Source: Hippopus hippopus (lineage: Eukaryota; Mollusca; Bivalvia; Cardiida; Cardiidae). From it: a DNA stretch of 64,000 nt. Each line of letters starts with the position of its first letter. Within the stretch, counting starts at the first letter, position 1. Below, piece by piece: positions 9,833 through 20,499 of the stretch. The position numbers and the translations under genes were made by a program. The notes beneath the pieces were generated by a model that saw only the letters and a list, made by a program, of their open reading frames with translations, was not told the origin of the DNA and ran no database searches. The stretch covers positions 21,427,521 to 21,491,520 of the forward strand of contig OX328113.1 of assembly GCA_946811185.2 (NCBI GenBank), in the 5' to 3' direction.

Positions 9833-10094
9833 TGAGCCATGCTCTGGTAAAAGAGGGTTTAATGCATCTCCGTGATGCAAGGTATTAAGCAAGCCATCAC
9901 TTAAGTATGGATCCATAATAGGCACTTTTTTAACAACCGGCTTAATCACGGGGTACGCTAGTTTCTTGGACATACAGAAAATTGACCAATAGTGAATAGT
10001 TTCGGCCCAGGTCAGCCTGCGCGGATTGCGCAGGCTGACCTGAGTCGATACTTTTCGCAGATGCATGAAGCCCCCTTTTCACAGAGCATGGCTC
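9833..10094 (-). mobile_element. M3 miniature element, full length
   Basis: The ends are TGAGCCATGCTCTGGTAAAA and TTTTCACAGAGCATGGCTC. The internal hairpin GTCAGCCTGCGCGGATTGCG is intact. TTAA sits just inside the left end, at the site used by M1 insertions elsewhere. Confidence 0.82.
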
Positions 10095-10451
10095 GAGTCT
10101 TAATACACATTTTCTTAACATTTTATTCATTTGTCGAAATGTTCCTTTGTCCCTCATTAGATTTTTTTTATAATCTGAAAAAAAAGGTCACACGAGGTAT
10201 ATGGTAAAACAGCAATAAAATGCACACGTGTTATTTTTTTTTATATTTTAACTACAAGTTAACATCTATATACATCTATATAGAATTTCAGTCTGAACTA
10301 TTTTTGTAACAATATTATAATTATCCAATGAAATGCTTGCTTGTTCTGTTTTCCGTGTCTGTTATTTCCTGTTTAGCTGTTACATGTACTTTGCTTCATC
10401 CCTCCACCATTGTTCATTCCTCCTGTTTTAACTCTGTCTTTATCCAAAGCT

Positions 10452-10570
10452 TTAACCCTTTACTTAACAGTCCCGAGTTTTAACGACCTTGTGGTTGAAA
10501 GCTATTAACAATACTGTGGGAAAAGGAGAATATGCTAATAACCAGCATTTTCCCCTTTTTCCCGTGATGC
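10452..10570 (-). mobile_element. M1 element, truncated
   Basis: The left half is TTAACCCTTTACTTAACAGT through the central palindrome; the right half is missing. Confidence 0.65.
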
Positions 10571-10685
10571 GTTTCAATGAAAAATTCTGTCAACCGAGGA
10601 CGGGCCTGTGGGTTTTCGCCTGTCTACTGCCTGTATATAATGCGGCATCCTATTATTTGCCCTATGACTCTGAGATATTGTGTGC

Positions 10686-10960
10686 CGAGCCCCTGTAGCT
10701 CAGTCGGTAGCGTACAGCGTACAGGCTCGGCCAATTTATTTCCGAGGATTGATGATAGTCATTGCGACAGGATTCATTCCTCACCACTGACCATTGTTTC
10801 GACGATGGTAATGAGAGAAAGCAGGAAGCGGCTTGGAAAGAATATTGTGCGTAGTACAAAAAGAAACCACAGGAAAGCATGGATAGATGCACTTGCCGCC
10901 GCGTTGTAACTGAAATAATGTTGAAAACGGCATTTAACACCAGACAACAACAAAAATAAA
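10686..10960 (+). mobile_element. tRNA-derived SINE
   Basis: The head CCTGTAGCTCAGTCGGTAGC gives a good A-box; the B-box is deleted in this copy. The body GATTGATGATAGTCATTGCG and tail GCACTTGCCGCCGCG, ATGTTGAAAACGGC match the copies at 35395 and 47425. It is not a functional tRNA gene. Confidence 0.8.
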
Positions 10961-11319
10961 ATTGTAGGTCTTCTCAAAAGAAGACCGTAGATAGTGTTGC
11001 TATCTCTTTTCTAAATCATTCCGTATCTCGAAAATAAGAACGAACTCTTTTGCCAAAATACTTTGCAAACTATCGACCAGTATACATGAATTCAGACAGT
11101 GCGTTCTGTAATCTAATCTTCATCTACGCCGTCCGCAGAAGTTTGTTGCCGTCGACGCGTTCAGTACAGGGTATGCAAAGGGAGACAACTTTAAGATTTG
11201 AAGTATTCCATAGTTCTTAACGAGTTGTCTCGCTTGAATGGTTAATGTAGGAAAATTTGAAGGAAACGCTATTTCAAGCCTAAGTTTATGGACACTTGTG
11301 TTTGGATGGTGGATTACGC

Positions 11320-11520
11320 CGATTTCAACGTCATTTCAGTCATATCATGGCGAAAACTTACATATTCATGTATTTCCTGGATTTCACCAGTACTTGGCTA
11401 GGGCTCTGAAGTGTCTTGCCCAAGGACACTCCCATGAAAAATCCAGTGGATCCAGAGAGGCTCGAACCCGGGGGCTCCAGGTCACAAGTCCTATACTTTA
11501 CCACTGAGCCACACAGGACC
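11320..11520 (-). mobile_element. tRNA-derived SINE, minus strand
   Basis: On the minus strand the head reads GTGTGGCTCAGTGGTAAAGT with B-box GGGTTCGAGCC, then GTGTCCTTGGGCAAGACACT. It is a second SINE type by its body. Confidence 0.75.
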
Positions 11521-11626
11521 CTAAATGCTTGTGACCACTTTTGAAACCACCATGGCAAAAGGAGACATTGCTCGAAACAATTTCTCTTCAACACAAGATT
11601 TTCAGTTGTAGATCTAAGTGCATTTT

Positions 11627-11850
11627 TAACCCTTACGCTGCTAAACGCGACTCACTGACCTTTTGCGGACAATGTAGATCAAGATCAGACTGCAAAGAAC
11701 GGGCAGTCTGATCTTGGATCTACACTGTCCGATAGGGAGATGTTATTCCCAAAAACATAACTTTGAAATAACAATAGACCCCTATTTGGATTTTTACTAT
11801 TGAACTGAAAATTTCATTGTAGTTATTTAACAGGATAAGGTTTAAATGTT
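11627..11850 (+). mobile_element. M4 element, full copy
   Basis: The left flank is TTAACCCTTACGCTGCTAAA; the core palindrome is at 11662-11735; the right end is AACAGGATAAGG. Its right part lies inside the 175-bp tandem duplication. Confidence 0.7.
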
Positions 11851-12105
11851 CGTAGACTCTAATAATGACCAGGGATCATTCTATATACGATTCCTGCACT
11901 GATATACCTGAGAAGTTGAAGGTCATTGGTCATAACTTTGAAATAACAATAGACCCCTATTTGGATTTTTACTATTGAACTGAAAATTTCATTGTAGTTA
12001 TTTAACAGGATAAGGTTTAAATGTTCGTAGACTCTAATAATGACCAGGGATCATTCTATATACGATTCCTGCACTGATATACCTGAGAAGTTGAAGGTCA
12101 TTGGT
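11756..12105 (+). repeat. Exact tandem duplication, 2 x 175 bp
   Basis: The block 11756-11930 is repeated at 11931-12105 with no difference seen by eye. It includes the right end of an M4 element and unique-looking sequence. Confidence 0.9.
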
Positions 12106-12591
12106 TAGCGTATTTGGTAAGGTCATTTTATGTTTCAGTACAGAGATACAGCTGATCCACTCATGTTAGGATAATACGACATTTTATGAATAAGCACGCA
12201 ACTTTTTACAACCTTGTACATAGATCTAGTTGAATTTTACTTTGATTGTTGATGGAATATTTCCAAGCAATATAGCCCATTCGCTCACCCATTTCGACTA
12301 GTAAAGCCGAGCTGCGGTAGATGAGTCGGTAATTAAGGCCTACTCGGAGCTTGTGTTGCAGAGGGACCCGGGGTGGGTGGGGGTGGCAATCGAGTCCCCT
12401 TTCGCATCAAAAATCGATGACATTGGCAGCCTGCGACAGCGATACATAGATCTAGAAAAATCTATTAGATCTAGATTCAGGCGCGTAGCCCGCCAAATAA
12501 ACGAAATGCGCTTTCTTAATCTGGAAAAGAAATTAACTAATTTACCTCATTTTCAAAATTGCTTTTACCTGAAAATAAAAACTTAAAAGCA

Positions 12592-12690
12592 GACAGTGTA
12601 CATCAAGATCAGACTGCACGTCCTGCAAAGTCTTATCTTGATCTACATTGTCCGCAAGATGCAGTCTGATCTTGATTTAGATCGTCTGCA
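12592..12690 (+). repeat. M4 core palindrome
   Basis: CATCAAGATCAGACTGCACG is paired with a degraded complement, followed by a second half-core GATGCAGTCTGATCTTGATT. Confidence 0.6.
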
Positions 12691-12984
12691 AAAGTTGTGC
12701 TTGGATCCTTTAGGTGCTAACTTCTATTTTTCTAGAAGAAAAAAGACGAAAGACAGAAAGAAGAAAGAGGGAAGAAAATTTAGAATAAATTGGGCTTCAT
12801 CTTTACATATTAGTCTATGTACATTCCTAGCTACGCAGCCCGAGATCTAGATAGATCCATCTAGGCTTTGTCCTATGTTGAAAACGTCGATCCAGATCTA
12901 CCTAACCTTTCACCAAAGAATACCGCACTCTTGCAACCGTGGGGCAGGGATCTTATGTAGATCTATATAAGATCCCTGCGTGGG

Positions 12985-13187
12985 GTAAGAGGCTTTTGAA
13001 AACATAGTGGGGAAAGGAGAAAATGCTGGAACTAGCATAATCTCCCTTTCCCACAATGTTTTTTTTTTATATTTAAAATCCATAACCGTTCCGGTGTCAC
13101 AATTCGAGTCGAGTTAGATCTAGTCGTCTGCAAATGCTATTAAGTTGGAGAAGTCTCCACTTTTGTCGTCTGGTAGAGTTTGGCGAA
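12985..13187 (-). mobile_element. M1 element, diverged
   Basis: The central palindrome AAAGGAGAAAATGCTGGAAC and the right part GTCGTCTGGTAGAG are recognisable. The left end is replaced by a CAGGGATC hairpin. Confidence 0.6.
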
Positions 13188-13547
13188 CACAATAGATCTA
13201 ACAAATTGTGACAAAAAATCTAGATTTTAAATATCTAGGTCTGGGTTTAGATCTAGATCTATAGATCTAAATCAGATCTAGATAGTAGACAGCGGTTCAG
13301 AACAGGGATTCTATATACGATCCCTGGTCAGAAGGAAGCGTCAACTTTTCCTAAGTCCATATCACATGCTGTCTTCGTCAGAACATGCTGTTGAGAACGC
13401 CATTCCATGAGTCTGCAAGTGTATGAAAAATTAAAGAGAGTACTTAGTCCAGGTCTACTCTAACGTACAAACAATACCATGGAGTCAAAAAATGTGTAGA
13501 TCTAAATCTATATAGGCCTAATAATCTGTCTTTTACTGTGATCATAA

Positions 13548-13771
13548 GTGAAGAAAAACTTTTGTATGGCAGACCGACTTTTTAGCGAATCTGATTGGCT
13601 GAAAAGGACAAGCCTTTCAGCCCTGGATACGGCATTTGCAAAAAACACCGACCTCGCATACAGAATCACCACGGATATGATATTTGAGTGCTTTTTATCG
13701 GTGCTTCAACAATTTTCATGGTTGACTGAACTCTATTTCTTGTCTTGGAAGTAAAACGGATGACACAGACG
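13548..13771 (+). other. Possible non-coding or untranslated exon (weak)
   Basis: This is a repeat-poor stretch with an open frame of 68 codons of no recognised family. It is followed at 13772 by a strong donor-like sequence (CAGACGTAAGTATAC). It could be a 5' untranslated exon of the PiT gene 19 kb downstream or of another transcript. No independent evidence. Confidence 0.15.
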
Positions 13772-14394
13772 TAAGTATACTTATTGATTCATTTTAAATA
13801 AGTAATTATCGATCGATAGAAATTTTACAACGATAACACACGTGCGTCAGTATTTCAGTCATGCGCATTAGGGGTATACTATAAGTGGCATTTGCGCGGG
13901 AAAGATGAACGCGCTATATCCCGCTATTTTCTTGTTTCGATCGAGGAAGTTATTTTATACCGGGAAAAAGAGAAAAGTTGAAGGTTTGTTAAATTTAACA
14001 AGGGATTACGATCCCTAGTTAATCGTATGGGTTTCTGTTCAGTTGGTATTTTTCTTTGTCTTAAAATTATCATTTTATCACGACCATCAAAATATTTGAT
14101 TTGAAGACCAAAATTTGGTATCAGCAGGACATAGATCTAGAGTCTTTAGAAATTTTTTAGCTCAGTCGCGGCTGGTGAATACGATTTGAATTAAAACTGG
14201 AGATCTATGCAGATTATAGTTAACCATTTGGAGGCTGTTCTCAAAAATGTTATCATATTTAATTCTATTGGCAATTAAACCCATTCTAGATCTATCAGAA
14301 AATCCCAAGTTTTGACAACTACCAGAAAATCCCAAGTTTTGACATCTACGACGAGGAAGCCTCTTATAAACATTGTAGCAGGGATCGTAAATAA

Positions 14395-14480
14395 CACGAA
14401 CGATCCCCTGGTTGTAGGGAAATGAGAAAATGCCGTTAACCAGCATTTTCTTCTTTTCCCCAAAGTATTTTAACCCTTAC
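14395..14480 (+). mobile_element. M1 fragment (central palindrome)
   Basis: GAAATGAGAAAATGCCGTTA and the opposite arm CAGCATTTTCTTCTTTTCCC are present; both ends are absent. Confidence 0.5.
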
Positions 14481-14526
14481 ACCGACAGATTAAAGCATTT
14501 TAGCCACATTGTATGTAGTCTAGATA

Positions 14527-14717
14527 GAGCTCCAGATAAGAGGGAGTGATGGTATTCTAAAGTCATAATTTCTCTTTGAAAACCAATGTTGTGGGTACTC
14601 ATTAGAATCGTCTGGAAAAGGCAATTCTAATGAGTACCCACAAGGTAGCATTTAGTGGAGAATAATTAATATTTTCAATTTTGAAATCAAAATCACTCCC
14701 TCTATCTGGAGCTCTGA
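14527..14717. mobile_element. Foldback element with AGAGCTCCAGATA ends
   Basis: The terminal inverted repeats are AGAGCTCCAGATAAGAGGGA and its complement at 14694-14717. An inner inverted pair GTGGGTACTCATTAGAAT lies at the centre. No coding potential. Confidence 0.75.
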
Positions 14718-15012
14718 CATTTAGATATGTATTCAATTAGTCAAATCCATATAGATCTAGATCTATGTAGGGATACACCCTTCTCATTTTCAGAGATATT
14801 CTATCTAATAAAATGATAGACTAGAATCTAAAACCAATCTAATTCTGTTTCTAGAGTTTTCAGACCCTTCTGACTTTTCTGTTTGTCGTACATGAGCGGT
14901 ACATTAACCCTTAACCTTGTCGAATAACTTAAATGAAACTTTCCAGCCAATAGTGAAAACCCCAAATATTATGATTTCAAGATTATTTTTTGGGGAAATT
15001 ATCTTGTTATGG

Positions 15013-15078
15013 GAGATTGTAGATCAAAGATCAGACTCTACATTCTGTGCAGTCTGATCTTGATCTATACTGGCCGCA
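15013..15078 (+). repeat. M4 core palindrome
   Basis: GATCAAAGATCAGACTCTAC is paired with GTGCAGTCTGATCTTGATCT. Confidence 0.6.
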
Positions 15079-15261
15079 AAAATGCCCTGAGTTGTGCTAA
15101 GGGTTTATATAGATCTGGGCTTATATTTTCCAACCATTTTGTTTAGTCAATCAGCAGTTGTGTTACTTTTTCAAATTAACATAAGGCTGAAAATGCAGTT
15201 TACAATGGTTGGTGAATACCAGCCTAAATTTATATTCTTGGTAACATACTAAGGATCTCTT

Positions 15262-15505
15262 AGTTTAACACCATTTTAACATTTTTTCAGTTACAATATC
15301 ATGGTGGCCAGTGCACCTTTCTTAAGTTCCTGAAATATCTTTTACCAGTACTTTGCATAAGGTTCCCAAGCCACTGGCTGCTTTCCCATACAGACATTGT
15401 TTAAAATGATCAGTGGTAAGAGAGGATAACTTCCATCAATCCTCATCAAGAAATTGGCTGAGCTGGGAATTCAAACCAGCAACCCCCTGGTTTCAAGCTG
15501 TGAAA
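15262..15505 (-). mobile_element. tRNA-derived SINE, minus strand
   Basis: The inverted tail (ATCATGGTGGCCAGTGCACC) is at the left. The inverted head is at the right, with B-box complement GGGAATTCAAACC. Same body as the copies at 34652 and 47425. Confidence 0.75.
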
Positions 15506-15734
15506 TCATAGTGGAAAAGGGAGAGAATGCTGGCTGCCAGCTTTTTCTCTTTTCCTTTCTCTGCTATTTTAAAGACAAATCCCATCTTTTTAGACACAGT
15601 TTAAATCCAAAAGATTATCCTTTTGTAAAGAATAAAAGCTATTTGTCACTTTCAAAATTCAAATTTCAAAATACCTGTCAAAGCCTCATGAGGGAACAGG
15701 AATATAATGCTGGTTACAAGTATTTATAGACATA

Positions 15735-16165
15735 GAGCCATGCTCTGTGAAAAGGGGGCTAAACTCTTTACCAAACAACAAAATTTTAGACTGGTCCAAA
15801 TTGAAAACAGTTGCAGGTGACAAAATTAACGTGACTCAAAAATTGAAATTTGTTCTGGGAGGGTAGAAAACATTGTGGGAAAAGGAGAAAATGCTGGTTA
15901 CCAGCATTTTCTCCTTTTTCCACGATGTTTTCAAAAGCCTTCTTTTTCAGGGTCGTGAAAACCAGGGATTGTTTGGGAAAGGGTTAATGCATTTGCGAAA
16001 AGTATCAACCCTGGGTGAACTTTTTGCTATCGTTCAATTTTCTGCATGTCAAAAGACCAGTCTGCCTAATGATTCATTGAGTTGTTAGACAAAATGGATG
16101 CTATGGATGCATAATTGCAGTGATGACTTGCATGGTACAATGCATCACGGAAATACATTCAGGCT
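15735..16165 (+). mobile_element. M3 element interrupted by an M1 insertion
   Basis: GAGCCATGCTCTGTGAAAAG and GGGGGC lie left of an M1 copy (15759-15987). The M3 body resumes as TGCATTTGCGAAAAGTATCA. Without M1 the junction reads as the normal M3 end. Confidence 0.8.
15759..15987 (+). mobile_element. M1 element, full length, inside M3
   Basis: The left end is CTAAACTCTTTACCAAACAA (TTAA mutated to CTAA) and the right end is GGGAAAGGGTTAA. The central palindrome is almost perfect. Confidence 0.88.
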
Positions 16166-16206
16166 TCTTTTTGGCTAGAGATTTTTCATCACTAAGTCTT
16201 CATGCG

Positions 16207-16515
16207 GAGGCCAGTGGTTTGGTTAGTAGCTTACAGGGTCTGAGACTGCTGTGAGTTGCTGGTTTCAAATCCCCAGTTCATCCTATTTCTTTCTATGAGT
16301 AGATGTTGGTCATTTCGACAATATTCATGCCTCTCTCACTACTGATTACTGTTTTGGCAACAGTTATGTGGGAAAGCAGCCGGTGGCTTAGGGAAGAATT
16401 TGTGCAAGGTAGTAGTCAAAGAAACTCTGGTAAAGCATAGACAGGTGCACTGGCAGCTGTGATATAACTGAAAAAAGTTAAAAACAGTGTGAAACACCAT
16501 ACAACCAGCAAAACA
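16207..16515 (+). mobile_element. tRNA-derived SINE
   Basis: A degraded head has B-box-like GGTTTCAAATCC. The body is CAGTTATGTGGGAAAGCAGC and the tail is GCATAGACAGGTGCACTGGC, then TAAAAACAGTGTGAAACACC. Confidence 0.75.
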
Positions 16516-16549
16516 AAGGAAAGTCTCCAGATTTGTATGACAGCCATTT

Positions 16550-16688
16550 ACCCAACAATCCCATGTTCAACAACCCTCTAAAGGTTTTTTAAAAACACTG
16601 CAGAGAAAGGATAAAGTGCTTCTTGCCAGGATTTTTTTCCTTTTCTGACAATGTTACCAAACCTTTTCAGTGACGATTTCCATTATTT
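16550..16688 (-). mobile_element. M1 fragment
   Basis: CAACAATCCCATGTTCAACA is followed by a heavily mutated palindrome. Confidence 0.5.
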
Positions 16689-16915
16689 AACCCTTTACCA
16701 AACAATCCCTGCTTTTTACAACACTGAGATAGAAGCCTTTTGAAAACATTGTGGGAAGAGGAGAAAATGCTGGTAACCAGCATTTTCTCCTTTTCCCACA
16801 TTGTTTTCTATCCGGCTCGAAATAAATTTAAATTTTTGAGTTACGTTTATTTTGTCCTCTGCAAGTGCTTTCAATTTGGACCAGTCTAAAATTTTGTCGC
16901 TTGGTAAAGAGTTAA
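16687..16915 (-). mobile_element. M1 element, full length
   Basis: TTAA is present at both ends (TTAACCCTTTACCAAACAAT; GGTAAAGAGTTAA). The palindrome is intact. Confidence 0.9.
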
Positions 16916-16950
16916 GACTTCTAAAAATGCTCTCATGAAAGACTAGGGTC

Positions 16951-17460
16951 TTAACCCTTTACCACACAGTCTTGAGTTTTAACAACCTTGATGAAGAAGA
17001 CTTCTGACATTGTGGGAAAAGGAAAAGATGTTTGTAACCAGCATTTTCTCCTTTTCCCACAATTTTTTCCGGGCCTTTCCAGCACAAACAACCATTTCAG
17101 CAATATTATTTGTTGTTTGCACATGGTTTGGACTTGGAATGTGTATGTGTGAAGACTAGTAAATGTTTACAGGTAAAGACTGCATATAATACTCACCTGC
17201 CTGTGAAAAATACAAATGAGATCCACAGTTTATTGACATGGAATCTGGGTATGGCATCTGAAGAGGCAGGACAGGTTATTTACTTCCCTGCTGGCAGTTA
17301 CCTATACAACACAATACCTACCCCTCTTGCCTTATGTGTGTCTTAATCAGCATTTTCTTGTTTTCTGACAATATTTTCTACCATATCAAAGACATACCCC
17401 ATCATTTTGTTGTCTGCAAATACTTTCAATTTCTAAAATTTAGTTGTCAGGTAAAGAGAG
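16951..17460 (-). mobile_element. M1 element split by ~240 bp
   Basis: The left part is 16951-17105, from TTAACCCTTTACCACACAGT. A right-hand part resumes at 17346-17460 (CAGCATTTTCTTGTTTTCTG to GTCAGGTAAAGAG). The insert is unrecognised and has a 78-codon open frame with no family match. Confidence 0.6.
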
Positions 17461-17531
17461 AAGCAAAATTTGTCTTGGCAAAGGCTAAGATTTAATTGGA
17501 ACAAGTGTAGAATTGTGTTGCCTGCTGCTAA

Positions 17532-17705
17532 ATTGATATCCAGGTCCAAATTCACCAACTATTCTTAATGTCAGTCTTAGTCTAATTCTAGAGAATTTTC
17601 TAAAGTTGAAAGAAACACAACTTCTGATTGGCTAAACCAATTGGTTTAGCCAATCAGGAGTTGTGTTACTTTCAAATAAGAATGGTTGGTAAATATGGAT
17701 CCAGA
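17532..17705. mobile_element. Foldback element centred on TTGGTTTAGCCAATC
   Basis: The arms GATATCCAGGTCCAAATTCA and TGGTAAATATGGATCCAGAT are inverted partners. The centre is GATTGGCTAAACCAATTGG and continues symmetrically. A half-copy lies at 15150-15230. Confidence 0.75.
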
Positions 17706-17714
17706 TGTCGGAAA

Positions 17715-17985
17715 CCAAGAACGATGGCGCAGTTGGTAACATAAAGGGCTTTAAAACCCAGGGGTAGCAGGGTTCAATTCCCAGCTCTATCAAATTCTTT
17801 TAGAGGATTGCTGATACCGATACGTAGTCATTACGAGAGGATTAATTCCTATTATTGAACACTACTTTGATGTTTGTGTAGGAAGCAGTGATTTGTTTGG
17901 AAGAACCGATGAAAGAAACACCAGGAAAGCCTGGACAGGTGCACTGGTTGTTGCAATATAACTGAAATATAGTTGAAAACAGTCT
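17715..17985 (+). mobile_element. tRNA-derived SINE
   Basis: The head GATGGCGCAGTTGGTAACAT and B-box GGGTTCAATTCCC are good. The tail AGGAAAGCCTGGACAGGTGC is followed directly by an M1 element. Confidence 0.8.
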
Positions 17986-18195
17986 TAATCTTTTACCAAA
18001 TGACGAAATTTTGGACCGGACCAAACTGAAAGCTTTTGAATTCATCAATTTGAATTTAGTCTTTGTTAGGGTATAAAACATTCCGGGAAAGGGAGAAAAT
18101 GCTGGTTTCCAGCATTTTCTCCTTTTCCCACAATGTTTTCATAAGCCTTCCTTCCCAGAGGTGTGAAAACCAGGGTTTGTTTAGTAAAGGGTTAA
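17985..18195 (+). mobile_element. M1 element, full length
   Basis: The left end is TTAATCTTTTACCAAATGAC; the right end is TTTAGTAAAGGGTTAA. Confidence 0.85.
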
Positions 18196-18206
18196 ACACA
18201 GCAAAA

Positions 18207-18318
18207 TCTTAACTTTTCACCACACAATGGTGTGTTTTTGGGACCTTGAGGAAGAAAGCTGTTGAAAATGTCACTAAAAATGGAGAAAATGCTTGTAACC
18301 AGAATTCTCTCCTTTTTA
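18207..18318 (-). mobile_element. M1 half-copy
   Basis: CTTTTCACCACACAATGGTG runs as far as the palindrome, then abuts the next M1 copy. Confidence 0.6.
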
Positions 18319-18543
18319 CCCGTTACCAAATGACAAAGCTGTGGACTTGTCCAAATTGAAAGCATTTGCAGATGACAATGCAAATATGATTAAACAATTT
18401 AAATTTGATAATTGAAGGAAAGAAAACATTGTCGGAAAAGGAAAAAAATGCTGGTTACCAGCACTTTCTCCTTTTCCTACAATGTTTTCAGAGGCCTCCT
18501 TCCTCAAGTCGTTAAAAACGGGGGTTGTGTGGTAAAGGGTTAA
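18319..18543 (+). mobile_element. M1 element, near full length
   Basis: CCCGTTACCAAATGACAAAG leads to GTGTGGTAAAGGGTTAA. Confidence 0.85.
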
Positions 18544-18581
18544 ACAATGTTTACGACCCTTTCACAGACAACTCTTATCAG

Positions 18582-18804
18582 TTAACCCCTACAGGACAAC
18601 AACTTTTAGACTTGTCCAATTTGAGATCATTAATTTTGCAGAAGACAAATGAAGTATGGCTCGAATGATTAGAATTGTCTTCGAAAAAAAATATGGGGAA
18701 TGGAGAAAATGCTGGTTACCAGCATTTTCTTCTTTTCCTACTATCTTTTCATGAGGCTTCTTCCTCAGGGTCTTTAAGAGACTGTATTGTTTGGTAAAGG
18801 TTAA
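18582..18804 (+). mobile_element. M1 element, full length
   Basis: TTAACCCCTACAGGACAACA leads to GTTTGGTAAAGGTTAA. A right-end fragment of a minus copy follows at 18822-18880. Confidence 0.8.
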
Positions 18805-18913
18805 GCCATATTCAAGTTGTAGTCTGCAGATGCTTTCAAAGTGGACAAGTCTAAAATTTTGCTTTGAGTAAAGAGTTGGGTAATGGTAAAACATTAAGCC
18901 TTATTATTCATAC

Positions 18914-19128
18914 CACACAGTCCGTAGTTTTTATAACCCTGAGGAGAAAAAGCTTTTGAAAAAATCGTGGGAAAAGGAGAAAATGGTGGTAACCAGCATT
19001 TTCTCCTTTTCCTGCAATTTTTTCTACCTTATTAAAGACAGAAATCATGATTTGAGCCACATTTTTTGTCGGCTGCACTTGCTTTCGATTTGATCGAGTC
19101 CAAAATCTTGTCGTTTTGTAGAGTTAAA
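18914..19128 (-). mobile_element. M1 element
   Basis: ACCACACAGTCCGTAGTTTT leads to GTCGTTTTGTAGAGTTAA. Confidence 0.8.
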
Positions 19129-19374
19129 TAATGAATATATCCTTTACTGCAGGTTACCAGTCAGAACTTCTAGAAAACTCAGTGTCATAAATATCTTCTG
19201 AGGCAGTTGATGAAAGTTGCACAGTACAGTTCATGTCAGACTGTAGCGACAACTTTTTCACAGACATTCGGAGGGAAAATCAATAGCACATCTTCTCTAT
19301 ATTTTCTTGGGAGGGAAGAATATCCAGTGACATTGGTATTATAACAAGAGATTATACAGTAGGTAATCTTCTGT

Positions 19375-19602
19375 TTAGCCCTATACCACACAATCCTGAC
19401 TTTTAACGATCCAAAGATAGAAGCCTTTTGAAAACATTGTGGAAAAGGAGAAAATGCTGGTAAGCAGCATTTTCTCGTTTCCCCACAATGCTTTCTACCC
19501 TTCCCAAAACAAATTTCAATTGTTCAGTCGTAATTATTTTCTTGTCTGCAATTGCTTTCAATTTGGACTAGTCTAAAATTTTGTTGTTTGGTAAAGAGTT
19601 AA
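19375..19602 (-). mobile_element. M1 element, full length
   Basis: TTAGCCCTATACCACACAAT leads to GTTTGGTAAAGAGTTAA. The palindrome has one odd base per arm. Confidence 0.85.
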
Positions 19603-19756
19603 ACAAACTGTGCTATTTTCAACCCTTTTAACTCTTAGAACGGTGAATAAACCTATCAGACATTTTCATCCCAGAAATATGACCCAAATAATAGCAATTC
19701 CATGGTTGCCTTTGTCTACAGTGTTTCAGTAGAGTGGACAGAGTAGATCAAAGACC

Positions 19757-19990
19757 AGCATTTTCTCCTTTTCCCACAATATTTTCTACCCTACCCAACA
19801 CAAACTTCATTTTTTGAGACACATTGATTTCGTTGTCTGCAAATGCTTTCAGTTTAGATGAGCCTAAAATTTAGTCGTTTGGTAAGTTTAGGGTTAAAAA
19901 CAATTTCCACCGTGTGAGCCACGTTGAATTTGTCGTCTTCATATGCTTTGGATTTGGACACCTCAAACATTTCCTTTGGTAACGAGTTAA
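19757..19990 (-). mobile_element. Two M1 right-end fragments in tandem
   Basis: CAGCATTTTCTCCTTTTCCC to GTTTGGTAAGTTTAGGGTTAA is followed by a second right end (GTGAGCCACGTTGAATTTG to CCTTTGGTAACGAGTTAA). Confidence 0.65.
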
Positions 19991-20046
19991 ATATTAATTG
20001 ATTCAGCTATTTTTAGACAAGCATTACAACCATCTTTTAGTCTTCT

Positions 20047-20260
20047 CTTTGATGAAGGAAAAATTTATAGACTTGTCCATTTTGAAAACATTTGCACAGA
20101 TGACAAAATAAACATGCATCAAATAATGGGATTTGTCTTTATAAGGCTAGCAAACTATGTGGAAAAAACCCCCAAATTTTGGGGGACTGGCATTTTCTCC
20201 TTTTCCTTCAATATTTTCATATCCATCTGATCCTCCTCCTCAGGGTCATAAGAAACACGA
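20047..20260 (+). mobile_element. M1 element with replaced palindrome arm
   Basis: The flanks are M1-like, but one arm of the central palindrome is replaced by CCCCCAAATTTTGGGGG at 20169-20185. Confidence 0.7.
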
Positions 20261-20269
20261 AACAGTTCA

Positions 20270-20499
20270 TTAACCCGTTACCACACAGCAAATTTTTAGA
20301 CCTATCCAAATTGAAAGCATTTGCAGACGACAATTTCAAAGTGGCTCAAATGATGCAATTTTGCTTTGATAGGGTAGAAAACTTTGTGGGAAAAGGAGAA
20401 AATGCTGGTTACCAGCATTTTCTCCTTTTCCCACAATGTTTTCAAAAGGCTTCTTCCTCCGGGGCGTTTATAAGTCGTCATTGAGTGGTAAAGGGTTAA
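20270..20499 (+). mobile_element. M1 element, full length
   Basis: TTAACCCGTTACCACACAGC leads to GAGTGGTAAAGGGTTAA, with TTAA at both ends and a perfect-looking palindrome. Confidence 0.9.

Larger units (their letters stand above)
12200..15120. repeat. AGATCT/TCTAGAT-rich domain
   Basis: More than 20 occurrences of AGATCT or TCTAGAT-type motifs (for example TAGATCTAGATCTATAGATC at about 13245) occur within 3 kb, far denser than the rest of the window. Short CAGGGAT hairpins also concentrate here. Confidence 0.7.

Noticed and set aside
10688..10735. tRNA gene
   Set aside because: It has an A-box, but the cloverleaf and B-box are incomplete and it continues into a SINE body and tail repeated elsewhere in the window.
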